In this document: piece after piece, positions 18,619-28,680 of the stretch
Layout of the letters: every line of letters begins with the position of its first letter
Numbering within the stretch: position 1 is the stretch's first letter
DNA from: Sporosarcina sp. ANT_H38
GTDB lineage: Bacteria > Bacillota > Bacilli > Bacillales_A > Planococcaceae
Direction: 5' to 3'
Length of the DNA stretch: 64,000 nt
NCBI RefSeq assembly: GCF_008369195.1
Contig: NZ_VOBC01000004.1
Location: 329,998 to 393,997 of the forward strand
Program-made: the position numbers and the translations under genes
The notes under the pieces: model-generated
What the model was told of the DNA's origin: nothing
Seen by the model: the letters and a program-made list of their open reading frames with translations, nothing else
The model's database searches: none

Positions 18619-19227
18619 ATGTCAGAGCAAAAGTACTCTCCAAAAGAAGCAATGATTTTCAGTCAAAGGGTTGCTCAGATGTCTAAAGCGCTTTGGAAAG
18701 CAGTAGAAAAAGATTGGCAGCAGTGGATAAAACCTTATGACTTGAATATTAATGAGCATCATATTTTATGGATTTCTTACCATCTTCAAGGTGCCACTAT
18801 TTCTGACATAGCTAAATTTGGAGTTATGCATGTTTCGACGGCATTTAACTTTTCTAAGAAATTGGAAGAACGCGAGTATTTACGTTTTTATAAAAAAGAA
18901 GATGATAGAAGAAATACATATGTAGAAGTTACAGAGAAAGGCGAGAAACTGTTATTGGAAATGAACATGAACTACTACGATTCCAATCATGGTGTTTTGG
19001 AGGGCTCACTCCCTATTAAAGACCTTTACGGAAAATTCCCGGAATTTCTTGAAGTTATGTCCGTTGTACGCAATATTTATGGGGAAGATTTCATGGAAAT
19101 ATTTGAACGAGGTTTTGAAAACATAAAAGAAACATATGATGACTCAACAGGTGAAATGATTGCTATAGTTAATACACCAAGTAATGAAGAACCTAAAATC
19201 CTGGTATCTATCGCAGAGGAAAAATAA
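18619..19227 (+). CDS. hpr: Transition-state regulator Hpr (ScoC), MarR family
   Basis: A 202-residue winged-helix repressor. The MarR-type DNA-binding region covers residues about 50-110 ('[20 protein letters not shown]' as the HTH, '[18 protein letters not shown]' as the wing). ScoC/Hpr represses extracellular protease and sporulation genes in B. subtilis, and lies near prsA there too. The ATG at 18619 is preceded by AGAAGG; the longer frame back to 18469 runs through the yhaH terminator and is not used. It is monocistronic or reads into the small membrane gene 60 nt downstream. Confidence 0.93.
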   Translation: MSEQKYSPKEAMIFSQRVAQMSKALWKAVEKDWQQWIKPYDLNINEHHILWISYHLQGATISDIAKFGVMHVSTAFNFSKKLEEREYLRFYKKEDDRRNTYVEVTEKGEKLLLEMNMNYYDSNHGVLEGSLPIKDLYGKFPEFLEVMSVVRNIYGEDFMEIFERGFENIKETYDDSTGEMIAIVNTPSNEEPKILVSIAEEK

Positions 19228-19287
19228 TTTCATTTTAGAAGGACTTCTGCTATGATTGCCTTGGTAAGTCAAAGAGGAGGAATAGAT

Positions 19288-19473
19288 TTGATCCTTGTAA
19301 TTACAATTCTGTTCTCGTTATTATATCTGTTTCAAATCAATAAAATGACATATGCACTATGCGAATCTAAGGAAATACCCGAAGAGAAGCAGCAGAAAAT
19401 ATACACGACCGTTAACGTTCTTGTAACCATTTTAATTGTGTCATTTTACGTCGAGATTCTGTTACAAGTATAA
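19288..19473 (+). CDS. Small membrane protein of unknown function
   Basis: A 61-residue protein with two hydrophobic helices (residues 2-16 and about 42-60) separated by a charged loop 'SKEIPEEKQQK'. I start it at the TTG at 19288 because AGAGGAGG lies 7 nt before it; an upstream ATG at 19252 has only AGAAGGA. It sits between hpr and prsA where B. subtilis carries small yha genes, but I do not recognise it as one of them. It ends at a strong bidirectional terminator. Confidence 0.6.
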   Translation: MILVITILFSLLYLFQINKMTYALCESKEIPEEKQQKIYTTVNVLVTILIVSFYVEILLQV

Positions 19474-19474
19474 A

Positions 19475-19513
19475 AAAGTCCATTCCCTTTTTATGGGAAA
19501 TGGACTTTTTCCA
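19475..19513. terminator. Bidirectional terminator
   Basis: AAAAGTCCATTCCC and GGGAAATGGACTTTTT form a near-perfect stem with T-runs on both strands, ending the plus-strand small gene and the minus-strand YjcZ-type gene. Confidence 0.85.
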
Positions 19514-19556
19514 TTATCGAAGCTTAGGGCGCCAGACGCCTTGAGCTTTTCTTTAA

Positions 19557-19658
19557 TTAATTCAGGAAGGCTGCACCGACAATGATTAATAGAATGAACA
19601 AAACAACAAGCAACGCAAATCCCGAAGAACCATGGGAACCTTGGCTATATCCGCTCAC
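19557..19658 (-). CDS. YjcZ-family small sporulation-type protein
   Basis: A 33-residue gene too short for ordinary gene calling. On the minus strand a GTG at 19658 opens a frame beginning 'MSGYSQGSHGSSGFALLVV' and ending in one hydrophobic helix 'FILLIIVGAAFLN'. This is the composition of the YjcZ family (Gly/Ser/Tyr-rich head, then L-V-V-L-F-I-L-L-I-I-V-G-A), annotated in Bacillales as sporulation proteins. An AGAGGGGG sequence stands about 10 nt upstream. The cellular role of the family is poorly known; a small membrane or spore protein is likely. Confidence 0.8.
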   Translation of the reverse strand: MSGYSQGSHGSSGFALLVVLFILLIIVGAAFLN

Positions 19659-19737
19659 AGGAGCACCCCCTCTCTCTCTATTTATCCTATGCGACTTGAT
19701 TGATTCGTTGTAGGCAGTTTATCTGAGGGGATCCTTT

Positions 19738-19765
19738 TTGTTTTAATGGAATTTTGTGTTATAAT
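19738..19765 (+). promoter_or_regulatory. Likely sigma-A promoter of prsA
   Basis: TTGTTT (19738-19743), a 16-bp spacer and TATAAT (19760-19765) lie about 40 bp upstream of the prsA start. Confidence 0.6.
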
Positions 19766-19803
19766 GTCTACTGTTGCACATAAAAGTTAGGGGAGATTCT
19801 AAA

Positions 19804-20685
19804 ATGAAAAAAACGATTTTAGCACTTACAATGGCCGCATCTGTTCTTGCACTTTCAGCGTGCAGCGATAAGAACACCGGTGATGAAGAGATCATCGCAA
19901 CTTCTAAAAATGGTGATATTACAAAAGCAGATCTATATGTTGAGATGAAAGAAGCAATCGGTATCCAAGTTGTTGAAAACCTAATTCTTCAACAAGCGAT
20001 TGAAAGTGAATATAAGGTTACTGATAAAGAGTTGAAAGATGCAATTGCAGCACAAAAGGAACAGTATGGCGAAAGCTTTGACATGTACCTTATGCAACAG
20101 GGGATAACAGAGAAATTTTTCGAAAAAAATGTAAAATCTCAATTGATCCAACAAAAAATGATTGAATCATTGAAAGTTACTGATGAGGAAATCAACGCTG
20201 GTATCGCAGATATGAAAAAAGAAATCAATGCTCGCCATATCTTAGTGGCAGATAAGAAAACAGCTGATGAAGTACTTGCGAAATTGAAAAAAGGCGAAGA
20301 CTTCAAAGCACTTGCGAAAGAGTATTCTACTGAGCCAGCTGCTCAGGAATCAGGTGGAGACCTAGGTTGGTTCGGTCCTGGTAAAATGGTAGCGGAATTC
20401 GAAAAAGCTGCATTCGCACTGAAAAAAGGTGAAGTTAGTGAACCAGTTAAATCAAGCTTCGGATACCATGTAATCGAATTGGTTGATACACGTGAAGCTA
20501 AACTTGAACAAACTGATGAAGAACTAAAAGTAACAGTTACAGACACTCTTAAGAAAGCCAAATTCGAAGAGAAACTTGTCAAACTGTTGAAAGCATCTGA
20601 TATAGACATTAAATCTGATGAGTTTAAAGGTGCACTTGAAGGCTACCTTCCAGCTGCAGAAACTGCTAAAACTGACAAAAAATAA
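19804..20685 (+). CDS. prsA: Foldase lipoprotein PrsA
   Basis: A 293-residue extracytoplasmic peptidyl-prolyl isomerase anchored by lipid. The signal peptide ends in the lipobox 'LSAC' with Cys20. The parvulin domain covers about residues 138-228 ('NARHILVADKKTADEVLAKL', 'GGDLGWFGPGKMV', 'FGYHVIELVD'). It folds exported proteins at the membrane-wall interface, an essential function in B. subtilis. AGGGGAG precedes the ATG at 19804. In this window lgt supplies its lipid anchor and ScoC (upstream) is a known prsA-linked regulator of secreted proteases. Confidence 0.95.
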   Translation: MKKTILALTMAASVLALSACSDKNTGDEEIIATSKNGDITKADLYVEMKEAIGIQVVENLILQQAIESEYKVTDKELKDAIAAQKEQYGESFDMYLMQQGITEKFFEKNVKSQLIQQKMIESLKVTDEEINAGIADMKKEINARHILVADKKTADEVLAKLKKGEDFKALAKEYSTEPAAQESGGDLGWFGPGKMVAEFEKAAFALKKGEVSEPVKSSFGYHVIELVDTREAKLEQTDEELKVTVTDTLKKAKFEEKLVKLLKASDIDIKSDEFKGALEGYLPAAETAKTDKK

Positions 20686-20693
20686 TACACAAA

Positions 20694-20731
20694 AAGCTGT
20701 CCCTTTGTATAAAGGAGACAGCTTTTTTTTG
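20694..20731 (+). terminator. Terminator of prsA
   Basis: AAAAGCTGTCC and GGAGACAGCTTTT form a stem followed by eight T, shortly after the prsA stop. Confidence 0.8.
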
Positions 20732-20768
20732 CATATTACCAGTAAGTCCTCCAAGTTAGAGATTTACT

Positions 20769-21707
20769 TTATTCAATTGAAGGTTTATAAAACGATCTGT
20801 TATCGAGAGGGAAAATTCTTTCCGTGAATTCACCAGGAGCTGTCTTACCAAGTGCTCGATCCAACATATTCATCTTCGCATCTATGTTATCGATGTAGTG
20901 AAGAATTTCCGCTTCTTTCAGCATTGGACGTTTCGGGCTTCCCCACTCTTCCTTACCGTGGTGGGATAAAACCATATGTTGCAACAGCATAACTTCTTCG
21001 CCAGAAATTTCAAGTTCGTCAGCTGCTTTTGATATTTCATTGACCATAATTGTAATATGACCTAGCAGATTCCCCTCGACCGTGTATTGCGTTGCAATTG
21101 GACCTGAAAGTTCAATTACTTTCCCAACATCATGCAAGATAATTCCTGCGAACAGTAAGTCTTTATTGAGTGACGGATACAGATCCGCTAGTGCTTTCCC
21201 AAGCTTCAGCATTGAAACAACATGATCGATAAGGCCTGATACATAATCATGATGATTTCTTGTCGCAGCAGGGTACGTCATGAAAGCAGTCTGATGTTTT
21301 TTCAATAAATGACGAGTAATTCTTTGAATTTGCGGATTTTGCATTTCAAAGAAATACTGCATCAACTCTTCGTATAATACTTCTTTACTTGTTGCCGATG
21401 ACGGAACTAAATCAGCAATCGCCACTCCCTCATCCTCTTTTACGGGACGAATACTTTTGATGCGCAGCTGATTTTTCCCACGGTATTCATGTACTTCCCC
21501 GCCAACTTTGACGATCGATGCTGCAGCATATGTCTGCGCGTGCTCATCAGTCGTATCCCAAAGCTTCGCTTCAATATCACCGCTTTTATCTTGCAAGATA
21601 AGAGTCATAAACGGTTTACCTTGTGTAGTAACTCCTTTTGTAGATTGCTTAACGAGCAAGAAAAGATCAAGCGGTTCACCTGCATTATATTCTGCTATTT
21701 TCTTCAT
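20769..21707 (-). CDS. yhaM: 3'-5' exoribonuclease YhaM
   Basis: A 312-residue nuclease with an N-terminal OB fold (residues about 12-95, '[20 protein letters not shown]') and a C-terminal HD domain with '[13 protein letters not shown]' near residue 190 and the second histidines in '[12 protein letters not shown]'. YhaM degrades RNA from the 3' end and prefers short single-stranded substrates. The start at 21707 gives the family length; its ATG overlaps the yhaN stop by 4 nt (ATGA), so it is translationally coupled to yhaN. It is the third gene of the yhaO-yhaN-yhaM unit. Confidence 0.93.
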   Translation of the reverse strand: MKKIAEYNAGEPLDLFLLVKQSTKGVTTQGKPFMTLILQDKSGDIEAKLWDTTDEHAQTYAAASIVKVGGEVHEYRGKNQLRIKSIRPVKEDEGVAIADLVPSSATSKEVLYEELMQYFFEMQNPQIQRITRHLLKKHQTAFMTYPAATRNHHDYVSGLIDHVVSMLKLGKALADLYPSLNKDLLFAGIILHDVGKVIELSGPIATQYTVEGNLLGHITIMVNEISKAADELEISGEEVMLLQHMVLSHHGKEEWGSPKRPMLKEAEILHYIDNIDAKMNMLDRALGKTAPGEFTERIFPLDNRSFYKPSIE

Positions 21708-24604
21708 AAGACCATCGCTCCCCGTTCGCTTCCGATTTCGGAAACGTTTAGTATTGTTGCCTCCCGCCATTTATCCTTCATCGCTCCGTGGCATGTGAAA
21801 TAAATGAACTGATGCTTGTTTTGTAAATTGTCTAGTAGTTCAATCATACGCGAAAGTCGCTCTTCGTCAAAGTGAACGAATGGATCGTCCAACATTAATG
21901 GGAAAGGAGCCGTACTCTCTATTGATGCCGCAAGCGCAAACCTAAGCGCAATATAGGCTTGCTCTTTTGTGGCCTGACTCAGTTCTACAATTGGATAACG
22001 CATTCCATTTTTCGCTAATACTTCGAAATGCCCCGTCTCCGTTACGCTAAGTGATTCATAATTCCCGCCCGTCAGTTCACAGAACAATTTTTCTGCTGCT
22101 TCAAGCACTTCAGGCAATTTCTTTTCTTTCAACTCCGACATTGTCCGACTGATTGCTTCAGTAATTGCTTTTCGTTCAGACCATTTTTTGGCGAGTTCTG
22201 CAAGCTCCGATTTTTTCATTTCGAAGAGTTGCAGTTTACGACCATAATTTTCATCTGAAAGTAGTCGTTCCGTTTTGTTAACAAGAGCGGCCTTTTCATT
22301 GATTAAGTCATTTTGCCTTTCGCTAATCGACGAAAGTGTTGCGCTATTATCATCCACTTTTTTCCGCAGCTCATCATCCATAACCATGCCAGGCAATTCA
22401 AGCGGTCCATGTGATGCTAATTGAGCATCGACATCCTCAAGTTGCCCCTTTAGACGAAACGCTTCCTGGTGGCTATTATATGCTGCGTAAAAGGCTTCTT
22501 CAGTTTCTGCTGCCGATTCAGCAAACAGAGCCTGCACTTTTTCCAGCAAGGAGTTTGCAAGGCTGGTTGTTTCTTTCAGCGCAGATTCTTTGCGTTCAAA
22601 AACAGCTGTCAATGACTTGATTGTTTCTGCTTGTTCATTCAGCTGTATGAATTCCCTTCTTAGCATCTCATAAATCATTGCTTGCGGTGCAGATTTCCTT
22701 ATTACTTTTTCAGCTTCTGCTAACCGTTCAACAATTTGCTGCTGAATCGTTTGCAGCCGTATCACAGCATCATTCAACTCTCTAGTAACTTCCTGAACTT
22801 CTCGAATCATACGGAATAATTCCGGGATAATCCCGGTTGAAGGAATTTCATTGAAACCATAAAGCGCTAAAAATCCGGCCAATTCTAATTCAATTTGCCG
22901 CCGATTGCTATAGACATTCTCAAGCTCGGTTGTCAGCGTTTGGTATTTTCTTTCAAGTATCATAAATACTTCATGCAACTCTTCCTTCTTGCGCTTGTAC
23001 ATGCCAATTCGCTCTGAAAGTTCTTCCATTTGGCGCTCATTCCCATCATATGCGGCAATGATTTTTTCCATCTGCTGCAGTTTCGATGAAACGGGCGTTT
23101 GATGCTGTTTCTTTGGATACATCAGGATACCTAATCCTAAAACGATAACACCAGCTATAATTATGAGCCATTCAGTTTGGATGAAACCGAAAACGATGAA
23201 CGCCAGAGCAAGTACGACAAGAAGTGCAGGTATCATCAGTGATTTCTGTTCTGCTTGTCGTCCACTTAATGAAACATAAGCTTTCGCTTCAGCAAGTTGC
23301 TGGCGAATTTTGGGCCACTGCTTTACCCGTTCTAATTCCTCTACGGTAGGGGCAATGCGTTCGATTCCACCAATTTGAGTTTCCGTATCAGCTAACTCAT
23401 TTTCCACTTGGATGAGTTGGCGATTTACAAAGCCAATTTGCTGATCGTCTTCGGTGAGTTCTCGAATAATTTTGTGCATCTGTTCTTCCTTTTGGATTGA
23501 AACATCAGCCTCTAAAATAGTGTTTTCTGCTTCAAACCCTTTGACACCAAGTCTATCGAGCAGACGTCTCTTAGAACTGGTTAGCTGACTCATGTTATCT
23601 TCTTCAAAAGAAACTGCTGTTTGCCATCTATGCCACTCAGTTTCTTTCGACAGCAAAATTTCAAGTTCAGCAATGCGTTCGAATTCAAACTGTTCAGGCA
23701 ATCGTGTCAGTATCTCCGCTAATTCTTCTTCCAACAGTTGTTTAGTAGCTTTGGCTTCTGTTAACTTCCCAATAAGCATTTCATAGCGCCGGATACCATC
23801 TGCCGGAAAAGTTATTGCATTTAATTGTGACATTCTTGCATCCAATACTTGTTTTTTTTGATGGAGGGGCAGCAACTGTCGTACGAGAGCGAGCTTCTGT
23901 GAACCTTGTATAAGTTCTTTTTCCTGTTCTCGCAACTCTATAAGCAAGTTATCGATTTCCCCTATTCTTTCAATTGAAGGTGCATATTCCCCTACTTTTT
24001 CCTGCTCGTCTTTCAGCTCTATTTCCAATTCCCGAAGTTCCATGATTTTGACGTTCATCTCCGGAATTCTCCCCGACTTTTTGAACAAATCTCCCAGTTC
24101 TTTTTCCATTCGGTTTCCAAGCTGTAACAATGAGTCAACGCCAGTGGTTCCCGAAGCAAGAAGTGTCCTGCTTAAATCCTCTTCACCCATTTTTTCAAAT
24201 CCCTGTAACTGTAACAGGGAGAATGAGAAAATGGATTCGAATGAAGCGCGGTCATACTGGCGAAGTAGCGTGTTCAATTGCTCTTCTCCACCCTTAGTTC
24301 CATCCTCGAAATAGACAGTAACATCACCAGCAGATTTCCCACGAATCCGTTCGACGATGCATTTCCCATATGTCTCATCTTCAAGATGCACTTGCCCGCC
24401 ATACTTGCCGCCTGATTTCGGTTCGTAGCGTAAAAGCGCATTGTTTTTTGGCGGAAATCCAAATAAAATATGCAGGATGAACTGCTGAATAGTCGTTTTC
24501 CCTGCTTCATTCAATCCATAAACTACAGTGATACCTTGTCCAAAATCCACGGTGACATTTTCATGTTTTCCAAATCCATAAATGTTTAATTTTTCGATTT
24601 TCAT
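21704..24604 (-). CDS. yhaN: YhaN, SbcC/Rad50-like ATPase
   Basis: A 966-residue SMC-type ATPase. The Walker A motif '[10 protein letters not shown]' lies near residue 31; long coiled coils fill about residues 170-800, interrupted by a hydrophobic pair of helices near residues 440-480 ('[19 protein letters not shown]'), which soluble SbcC lacks. The C-terminal half has '[18 protein letters not shown]' (signature) and '[11 protein letters not shown]' (Walker B). It pairs with the YhaO nuclease encoded just upstream, like SbcCD or Mre11-Rad50. The membrane segments suggest a membrane-tethered complex. Confidence 0.9.
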   Translation of the reverse strand: MKIEKLNIYGFGKHENVTVDFGQGITVVYGLNEAGKTTIQQFILHILFGFPPKNNALLRYEPKSGGKYGGQVHLEDETYGKCIVERIRGKSAGDVTVYFEDGTKGGEEQLNTLLRQYDRASFESIFSFSLLQLQGFEKMGEEDLSRTLLASGTTGVDSLLQLGNRMEKELGDLFKKSGRIPEMNVKIMELRELEIELKDEQEKVGEYAPSIERIGEIDNLLIELREQEKELIQGSQKLALVRQLLPLHQKKQVLDARMSQLNAITFPADGIRRYEMLIGKLTEAKATKQLLEEELAEILTRLPEQFEFERIAELEILLSKETEWHRWQTAVSFEEDNMSQLTSSKRRLLDRLGVKGFEAENTILEADVSIQKEEQMHKIIRELTEDDQQIGFVNRQLIQVENELADTETQIGGIERIAPTVEELERVKQWPKIRQQLAEAKAYVSLSGRQAEQKSLMIPALLVVLALAFIVFGFIQTEWLIIIAGVIVLGLGILMYPKKQHQTPVSSKLQQMEKIIAAYDGNERQMEELSERIGMYKRKKEELHEVFMILERKYQTLTTELENVYSNRRQIELELAGFLALYGFNEIPSTGIIPELFRMIREVQEVTRELNDAVIRLQTIQQQIVERLAEAEKVIRKSAPQAMIYEMLRREFIQLNEQAETIKSLTAVFERKESALKETTSLANSLLEKVQALFAESAAETEEAFYAAYNSHQEAFRLKGQLEDVDAQLASHGPLELPGMVMDDELRKKVDDNSATLSSISERQNDLINEKAALVNKTERLLSDENYGRKLQLFEMKKSELAELAKKWSERKAITEAISRTMSELKEKKLPEVLEAAEKLFCELTGGNYESLSVTETGHFEVLAKNGMRYPIVELSQATKEQAYIALRFALAASIESTAPFPLMLDDPFVHFDEERLSRMIELLDNLQNKHQFIYFTCHGAMKDKWREATILNVSEIGSERGAMVL

Positions 24605-24613
24605 TTAAACACC

Positions 24614-25834
24614 TCATTCCATTCCTGACATTTCCGTAGCCAACAATACTGTTGCTCCGACTTTCACTTCATCAATTTCATCTTCAGTCAGAACGTCTAA
24701 GTATTTGACGCCTCGTGCATGTTGGTAAACATCTTTTAACACATCTTTCCAGTCCTCTTTTGTCCAATCATCAATCATCCCAGCTACTGATTGCATTAGT
24801 GCACTTGATGCAATAGAGAGATTCACCTGACTTGCAAATGTGATCTTCTGCACCCAGACAAAAGGTTCGCTTTCACCCGCAAAGTCACGCAGGACCTCCA
24901 ACCATTCTTCCATCGGCGATTGACTGAACAAATTCGCAGCTTCACTGTCGATATCAGTCATCAATAGCTCCACAATTCCTGCTCCATTATGCTCTTTGAA
25001 TGACTCTAGCGATTCCGAACATGCCGTCAGCCACTCATTCGCATGGCTCATTCCTCTACAAGACAATTCGAGTCTATCAAAAACAATTGCTGATGCTGGG
25101 ATGAAATGAAGTGATGCTTTTGTTTTCGAGAGCTCAACTTCATAAAATCCTTTAGTACCACGCTCATTGCGATGACGTCCCTGCAAATTTCCCGGGTAAA
25201 TGATTGGAGGCGATTCATGTAGCTGTTGCCTTACATGGATATGCCCAAGCGCCCAGTAATCATAATGCTTAGCAAGCAACTCACTTTTTGTAAATGGCGC
25301 ATAAACTGCATGTGTTTCATCTCCCGCCAAACTGCCATGTAGCATTCCAATATTAAATGCTTCTTGACCTTCAGCAACAAGATAACGGTCAATCACTTTA
25401 TCGCGGATATGCCTTTCCTTATAACTGAAGCCATGGATTAATACCTCCTGATCACCCACGTTCAGACGAACTGCTTCAACGTTCTCATCGAAAACATGCA
25501 CATTCGGCGGTAAATCAAACCGTGTCCATCTTCCACCAAGATGATCATGGTTGCCATGTGAAATGAATACTGGAATACCTGCCACATCCAACTTCACCAT
25601 TCCTTCTCGGAACTTCATCTGTGTGCGTAAACTCCTGTCTTCCCCATCGTAAATATCACCAACGATTAAGACGAAATCCGGTTTCGTTTTGACTGCGTGC
25701 TCAATTAATTTATTGAACGCTGCAAAGGTACTATCTCGTAAACTGTTCAGACGATCTGTCGGCAATCCTGTCATACCTTTGAATGGGCTGTCGAGATGCA
25801 AATCAGCTGTGTGGATAAATCGAATTGTAGACAA
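24614..25834 (-). CDS. yhaO: YhaO, Mre11/SbcD-like phosphoesterase
   Basis: A 406-residue metallophosphoesterase. Metal-binding motifs are in order: 'HTADLHLDSPF' near residue 7, 'GDIYDGED' near residue 59, 'SHGNHDH' near residue 92 and 'ALGHIHVRQ' near residue 194. It is predicted to be the nuclease partner of YhaN. The TTG at 25834 is chosen because AGGAGGGG lies 5 nt before it. It is 9 nt upstream of yhaN and opens the yhaO-yhaN-yhaM unit. DNA end processing is inferred from the SbcCD family. Confidence 0.88.
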   Translation of the reverse strand: MSTIRFIHTADLHLDSPFKGMTGLPTDRLNSLRDSTFAAFNKLIEHAVKTKPDFVLIVGDIYDGEDRSLRTQMKFREGMVKLDVAGIPVFISHGNHDHLGGRWTRFDLPPNVHVFDENVEAVRLNVGDQEVLIHGFSYKERHIRDKVIDRYLVAEGQEAFNIGMLHGSLAGDETHAVYAPFTKSELLAKHYDYWALGHIHVRQQLHESPPIIYPGNLQGRHRNERGTKGFYEVELSKTKASLHFIPASAIVFDRLELSCRGMSHANEWLTACSESLESFKEHNGAGIVELLMTDIDSEAANLFSQSPMEEWLEVLRDFAGESEPFVWVQKITFASQVNLSIASSALMQSVAGMIDDWTKEDWKDVLKDVYQHARGVKYLDVLTEDEIDEVKVGATVLLATEMSGME

Positions 25835-25882
25835 GTTTGCCCCTCCTTTATTCAACGAATACTTGTTCTTATTTTATCATAA

Positions 25883-25920
25883 ATGAAAAGACTCTGCGAA
25901 TTAATTCAGAGTCTTTTCAA
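25883..25920 (-). terminator. Terminator after yhaP
   Basis: GAAAAGACTCTG and CAGAGTCTTTTC form a 12-bp stem with a 10-nt loop. T-rich sequence lies on both sides, so it can also act in reverse. Confidence 0.75.
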
Positions 25921-25927
25921 ATCTCAC

Positions 25928-27193
25928 TTATTCTTTTCCGAGCTGAATTGCCTTTTTAATATCTTTCAAAGACCGAGATGGTCCGTACATAAGAACGCCG
26001 CCACGGTAAACGCGTGCTCCGAAGAAGCCAAGGATGAAAATTGTCACGAGCATGATTATTATTGACAATATTGGTTCCCAAGCGGGTAAGTCGAGCATTC
26101 CAACGCGCAAGAACATTACGAGCGGTGCAAAGAACGGGAAAAACGAAGCATATTTTATATATGCCATTTCAGGATTTCCGAGCCCGGTTGCTGCAATCAT
26201 GAACCCTGCCACGATTAGCAACGTCATTGGCATAATGATTTGCTGGACATCTTCCGTTCGGCTAACAAGTGAGCCCAGAAGAGCCGCTAATGTAGCGAAG
26301 AGGAAGTACCCCAATAGGAAGAAGACTAGTGCATAGACAAGCGTTCCTACATTCATAGTCGAAAAGCCGAAGACGGAAAAGAAACCGTCTGCCATCTCAG
26401 ATGCTGTTGTTTTCAATGCAATATACCCCGCCAGCCCCAACAATACCATTTGTAAAAGACCGAGCGATCCAATGCCAAGTACTTTTGCAAACATGTGTTT
26501 AACAGGTGATACACTTGAAATAAGAATTTCCATCACACGTGATGACTTCTCTGCCGCAACTTCTGTTGCGATCATACTCGAATAAACGATGACTGCAAAA
26601 TAGATAAGAAACATGAGTACATAGACAAGACCACGCGCTTGACTCAATTCTTCTTGAGATTTTGCTGACGAAGATACCGATTCCTGCTCAAATTGAATGG
26701 GTGCGAATAGAGTCTCCACCTGTTCGCCAGACAATGATAACTCTTCCGCTTTCATTTCTGTTTGTATCGCTTGAAGTGCATCTTGTAACATCATTGGAAG
26801 CGTTAACTCCATAGCACTCATGGAGACATAGTTCGCTTGAATTGTATTCGTATTATCAAGTGCAAGCGTTACGAACGAATCGATTTCTCCTTCTTTCACT
26901 TGATCCGTAAGTACCTTTTCCGATTTGCTGGACAGTTCTACTTGAACGTCTGATTCATTTGTCTCGAACTGCATCTTTAACCGATCTGCGAGAACGCCGC
27001 TTTCATCGAATACTTGTAGCACTTCCGCCGAATCACTTTCTCCACCCGTCGCACTTTTAACTGTATCAATAATTTTCTCCATGTTTGCAAAAAGGAAAAC
27101 CGCCGCAATCATGATAGATGTCGTTATGATGAACGATTTCGTTTTCGCTTTTGTCATAAATGCCTGTTTAAAAATGATCATGAATTCACGCAT
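25928..27193 (-). CDS. yhaP: ABC exporter permease YhaP (NatB-like)
   Basis: A 421-residue ABC-2-type permease. A first transmembrane segment lies near residues 18-36, then a large extracytoplasmic domain (about 40-190), then five or six helices from residue 195 onward. This is the NatB-type sodium/multidrug exporter layout. Its ATPase YhaQ is encoded just upstream, overlapping by 8 nt. The ATG at 27193 with GGTGGGG before it is chosen over an upstream frame that lies inside yhaQ. The substrate is not known; Na+ export is the family precedent. Confidence 0.87.
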   Translation of the reverse strand: MREFMIIFKQAFMTKAKTKSFIITTSIMIAAVFLFANMEKIIDTVKSATGGESDSAEVLQVFDESGVLADRLKMQFETNESDVQVELSSKSEKVLTDQVKEGEIDSFVTLALDNTNTIQANYVSMSAMELTLPMMLQDALQAIQTEMKAEELSLSGEQVETLFAPIQFEQESVSSSAKSQEELSQARGLVYVLMFLIYFAVIVYSSMIATEVAAEKSSRVMEILISSVSPVKHMFAKVLGIGSLGLLQMVLLGLAGYIALKTTASEMADGFFSVFGFSTMNVGTLVYALVFFLLGYFLFATLAALLGSLVSRTEDVQQIIMPMTLLIVAGFMIAATGLGNPEMAYIKYASFFPFFAPLVMFLRVGMLDLPAWEPILSIIIMLVTIFILGFFGARVYRGGVLMYGPSRSLKDIKKAIQLGKE

Positions 27194-28085
27194 TTTGCTT
27201 CCCCACCTTTTCGATGAAAATATCTTGCAGCGAAGGTTCTTCAATTCCAAAATGACGAATCGGGCCCGACTTTAATGCCGCTGTCAGCAATTCATTGGCA
27301 ACTTGTTCAGTTTCAACTTGGTAAAGTGCGCCTTCAATCGATTTCTGTACAGATGTAACACCTGCAATTGTTGCCAAATGCGCTAAATCATTGTCCGAAT
27401 TTATGCGTACATTCTGCTTGCCAAATGACCGCTTTACATCACGAAGTGTACCGCTCACAATTTGCTTCCCTTTATCGATAATACTTAGTTGCTCACATAA
27501 TTCTTCGACGTGGTCCATGCGGTGACTTGAGAATACAATCGTTGCGCCATCGTTACGGAATTGAAGTATTGCCTCTTTCAACATTTCAACGTTTACTGGG
27601 TCCAACCCTGAAAATGGCTCGTCAAGAATTAACAGTTGAGGGTTATGCATAAGAGATGCAACTACTTGGATTTTTTGCTGATTCCCTTTTGATAGTTCTT
27701 CAACTTTTTTATTGGCATAATGAGTGATTTCCATTCGTTCTAGCCATTTATTCATAGCCACCTTTGCATCGGACTTTTTCATGCCACGCAATTGTGCTAG
27801 AAAAATCAGTTGCTCTTCCACTTTCATTTTCGGATAAAGCCCTCGCTCCTCCGGCAAATAGCCAATCTCAGGACTCGTCGCATAAGAAATCGGTTTCCCA
27901 TTCCATGTAATCCGTCCTTCATTAGCGTTCAATAGACCAAGAATCATCCGAAACGTAGTCGTCTTACCTGCACCATTCGCCCCAAGAAACCCGTACATCG
28001 TGCCTTTTTCAACAGACAGCGTCAAATCATCTACCGCTGTGAAGTCCCCAAATCTTTTTGTTACATTTTCAAGTAGTAATGACAT
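27186..28085 (-). CDS. yhaQ: ABC exporter ATPase YhaQ
   Basis: A 299-residue ABC ATPase. Walker A 'GANGAGKTT' lies near residue 37, the signature 'LSKGNQQK' near residue 133, Walker B 'LLILDEPFSGLD' near residue 153 and the H-loop in 'VFSSHRMDHVE'. The C-terminal domain after residue 220 is the one found in NatA-type proteins. It is coupled to yhaP downstream. The ATG at 28085 follows AAAGGGG at good distance. Order yhaM-N-O-P-Q is conserved with B. subtilis. Confidence 0.9.
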   Translation of the reverse strand: MSLLLENVTKRFGDFTAVDDLTLSVEKGTMYGFLGANGAGKTTTFRMILGLLNANEGRITWNGKPISYATSPEIGYLPEERGLYPKMKVEEQLIFLAQLRGMKKSDAKVAMNKWLERMEITHYANKKVEELSKGNQQKIQVVASLMHNPQLLILDEPFSGLDPVNVEMLKEAILQFRNDGATIVFSSHRMDHVEELCEQLSIIDKGKQIVSGTLRDVKRSFGKQNVRINSDNDLAHLATIAGVTSVQKSIEGALYQVETEQVANELLTAALKSGPIRHFGIEEPSLQDIFIEKVGKQNA

Positions 28086-28146
28086 TTCGTTACCCCTTTC
28101 TCTTTCCATTATTAACTATACGTATCTGGTACTCTGAAGTTTCAAG

Positions 28147-28458
28147 TTAATTCTTTTTATCTACAATAGCGGATGCAACTCCGTAAGAAACCATAGCAAT
28201 TACATATAACGCAGTGAACAAAAAGAAAGAAAGACCGGGTCCTTCAAAAATAATGACGATTGCCCATGCAATAATAATAGCCAACACTGTAACTGCCCAG
28301 GAGAGCGACTTTGCTTGATCCTGAATCCTCTTATAGCGCTCGTCATATCGTCGTTCCTTCTTCCCTTTTTTCCATACGAAGTACCACACGGCTAATGCTA
28401 CTCCAAGTCCAGCGGGCAAACCTAGCATGAAAGCGAGTAAGTGGAACTCCTCACGCAT
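28147..28458 (-). CDS. Membrane protein paired with an Xre regulator
   Basis: A 103-residue protein with three hydrophobic segments (about residues 8-28, 50-70 and 74-95) and a basic loop 'WKKGKKERRYDERYKRIQDQ'. It begins 2 nt after the Xre-family gene and is surely cotranscribed with it. Such small Xre/membrane protein pairs are frequent in Firmicutes and their roles are mostly unknown. There is no catalytic motif. The pair stands between yhaQ and yhzD, where B. subtilis has none that I know, so it looks inserted. Confidence 0.75.
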   Translation of the reverse strand: MREEFHLLAFMLGLPAGLGVALAVWYFVWKKGKKERRYDERYKRIQDQAKSLSWAVTVLAIIIAWAIVIIFEGPGLSFFLFTALYVIAMVSYGVASAIVDKKN

Positions 28459-28460
28459 CT

Positions 28461-28658
28461 TTATTCCTCCTCCGGTTTAAAAATATCTTCAATACGACAC
28501 TCGAATAACTTAGCGATCTTAAACGCCAAAACAAGTGATGGGTTGTATCTACCTTTTTCAAGAGAGATAATTGTCTGCCTCGAAACTTCCAGCTTCTCCG
28601 AGAGATCATCTTGCGTTAACCCCATCGCAGTGCGCATTTCCTTTATCAAGTTATTCAC
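28461..28658 (-). CDS. Xre-family HTH regulator
   Basis: A 65-residue protein that is just one helix-turn-helix domain: 'MGLTQDDLSEKLEVSRQTII' (residues 12-31) and 'LEKGRYNPSLVLAFKIAKLF', ending in 'EDIFKPEEE'. It resembles the YozG/phage Cro-type small regulators that pair with a small membrane protein. Two perfect tandem palindromes and a third imperfect one lie 22-82 bp upstream, consistent with autorepression. An AGGGGGAGCATT site precedes the ATG. Confidence 0.88.
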   Translation of the reverse strand: MNNLIKEMRTAMGLTQDDLSEKLEVSRQTIISLEKGRYNPSLVLAFKIAKLFECRIEDIFKPEEE

Positions 28659-28680
28659 TTCAATGCTCCCCCTTTCAATA

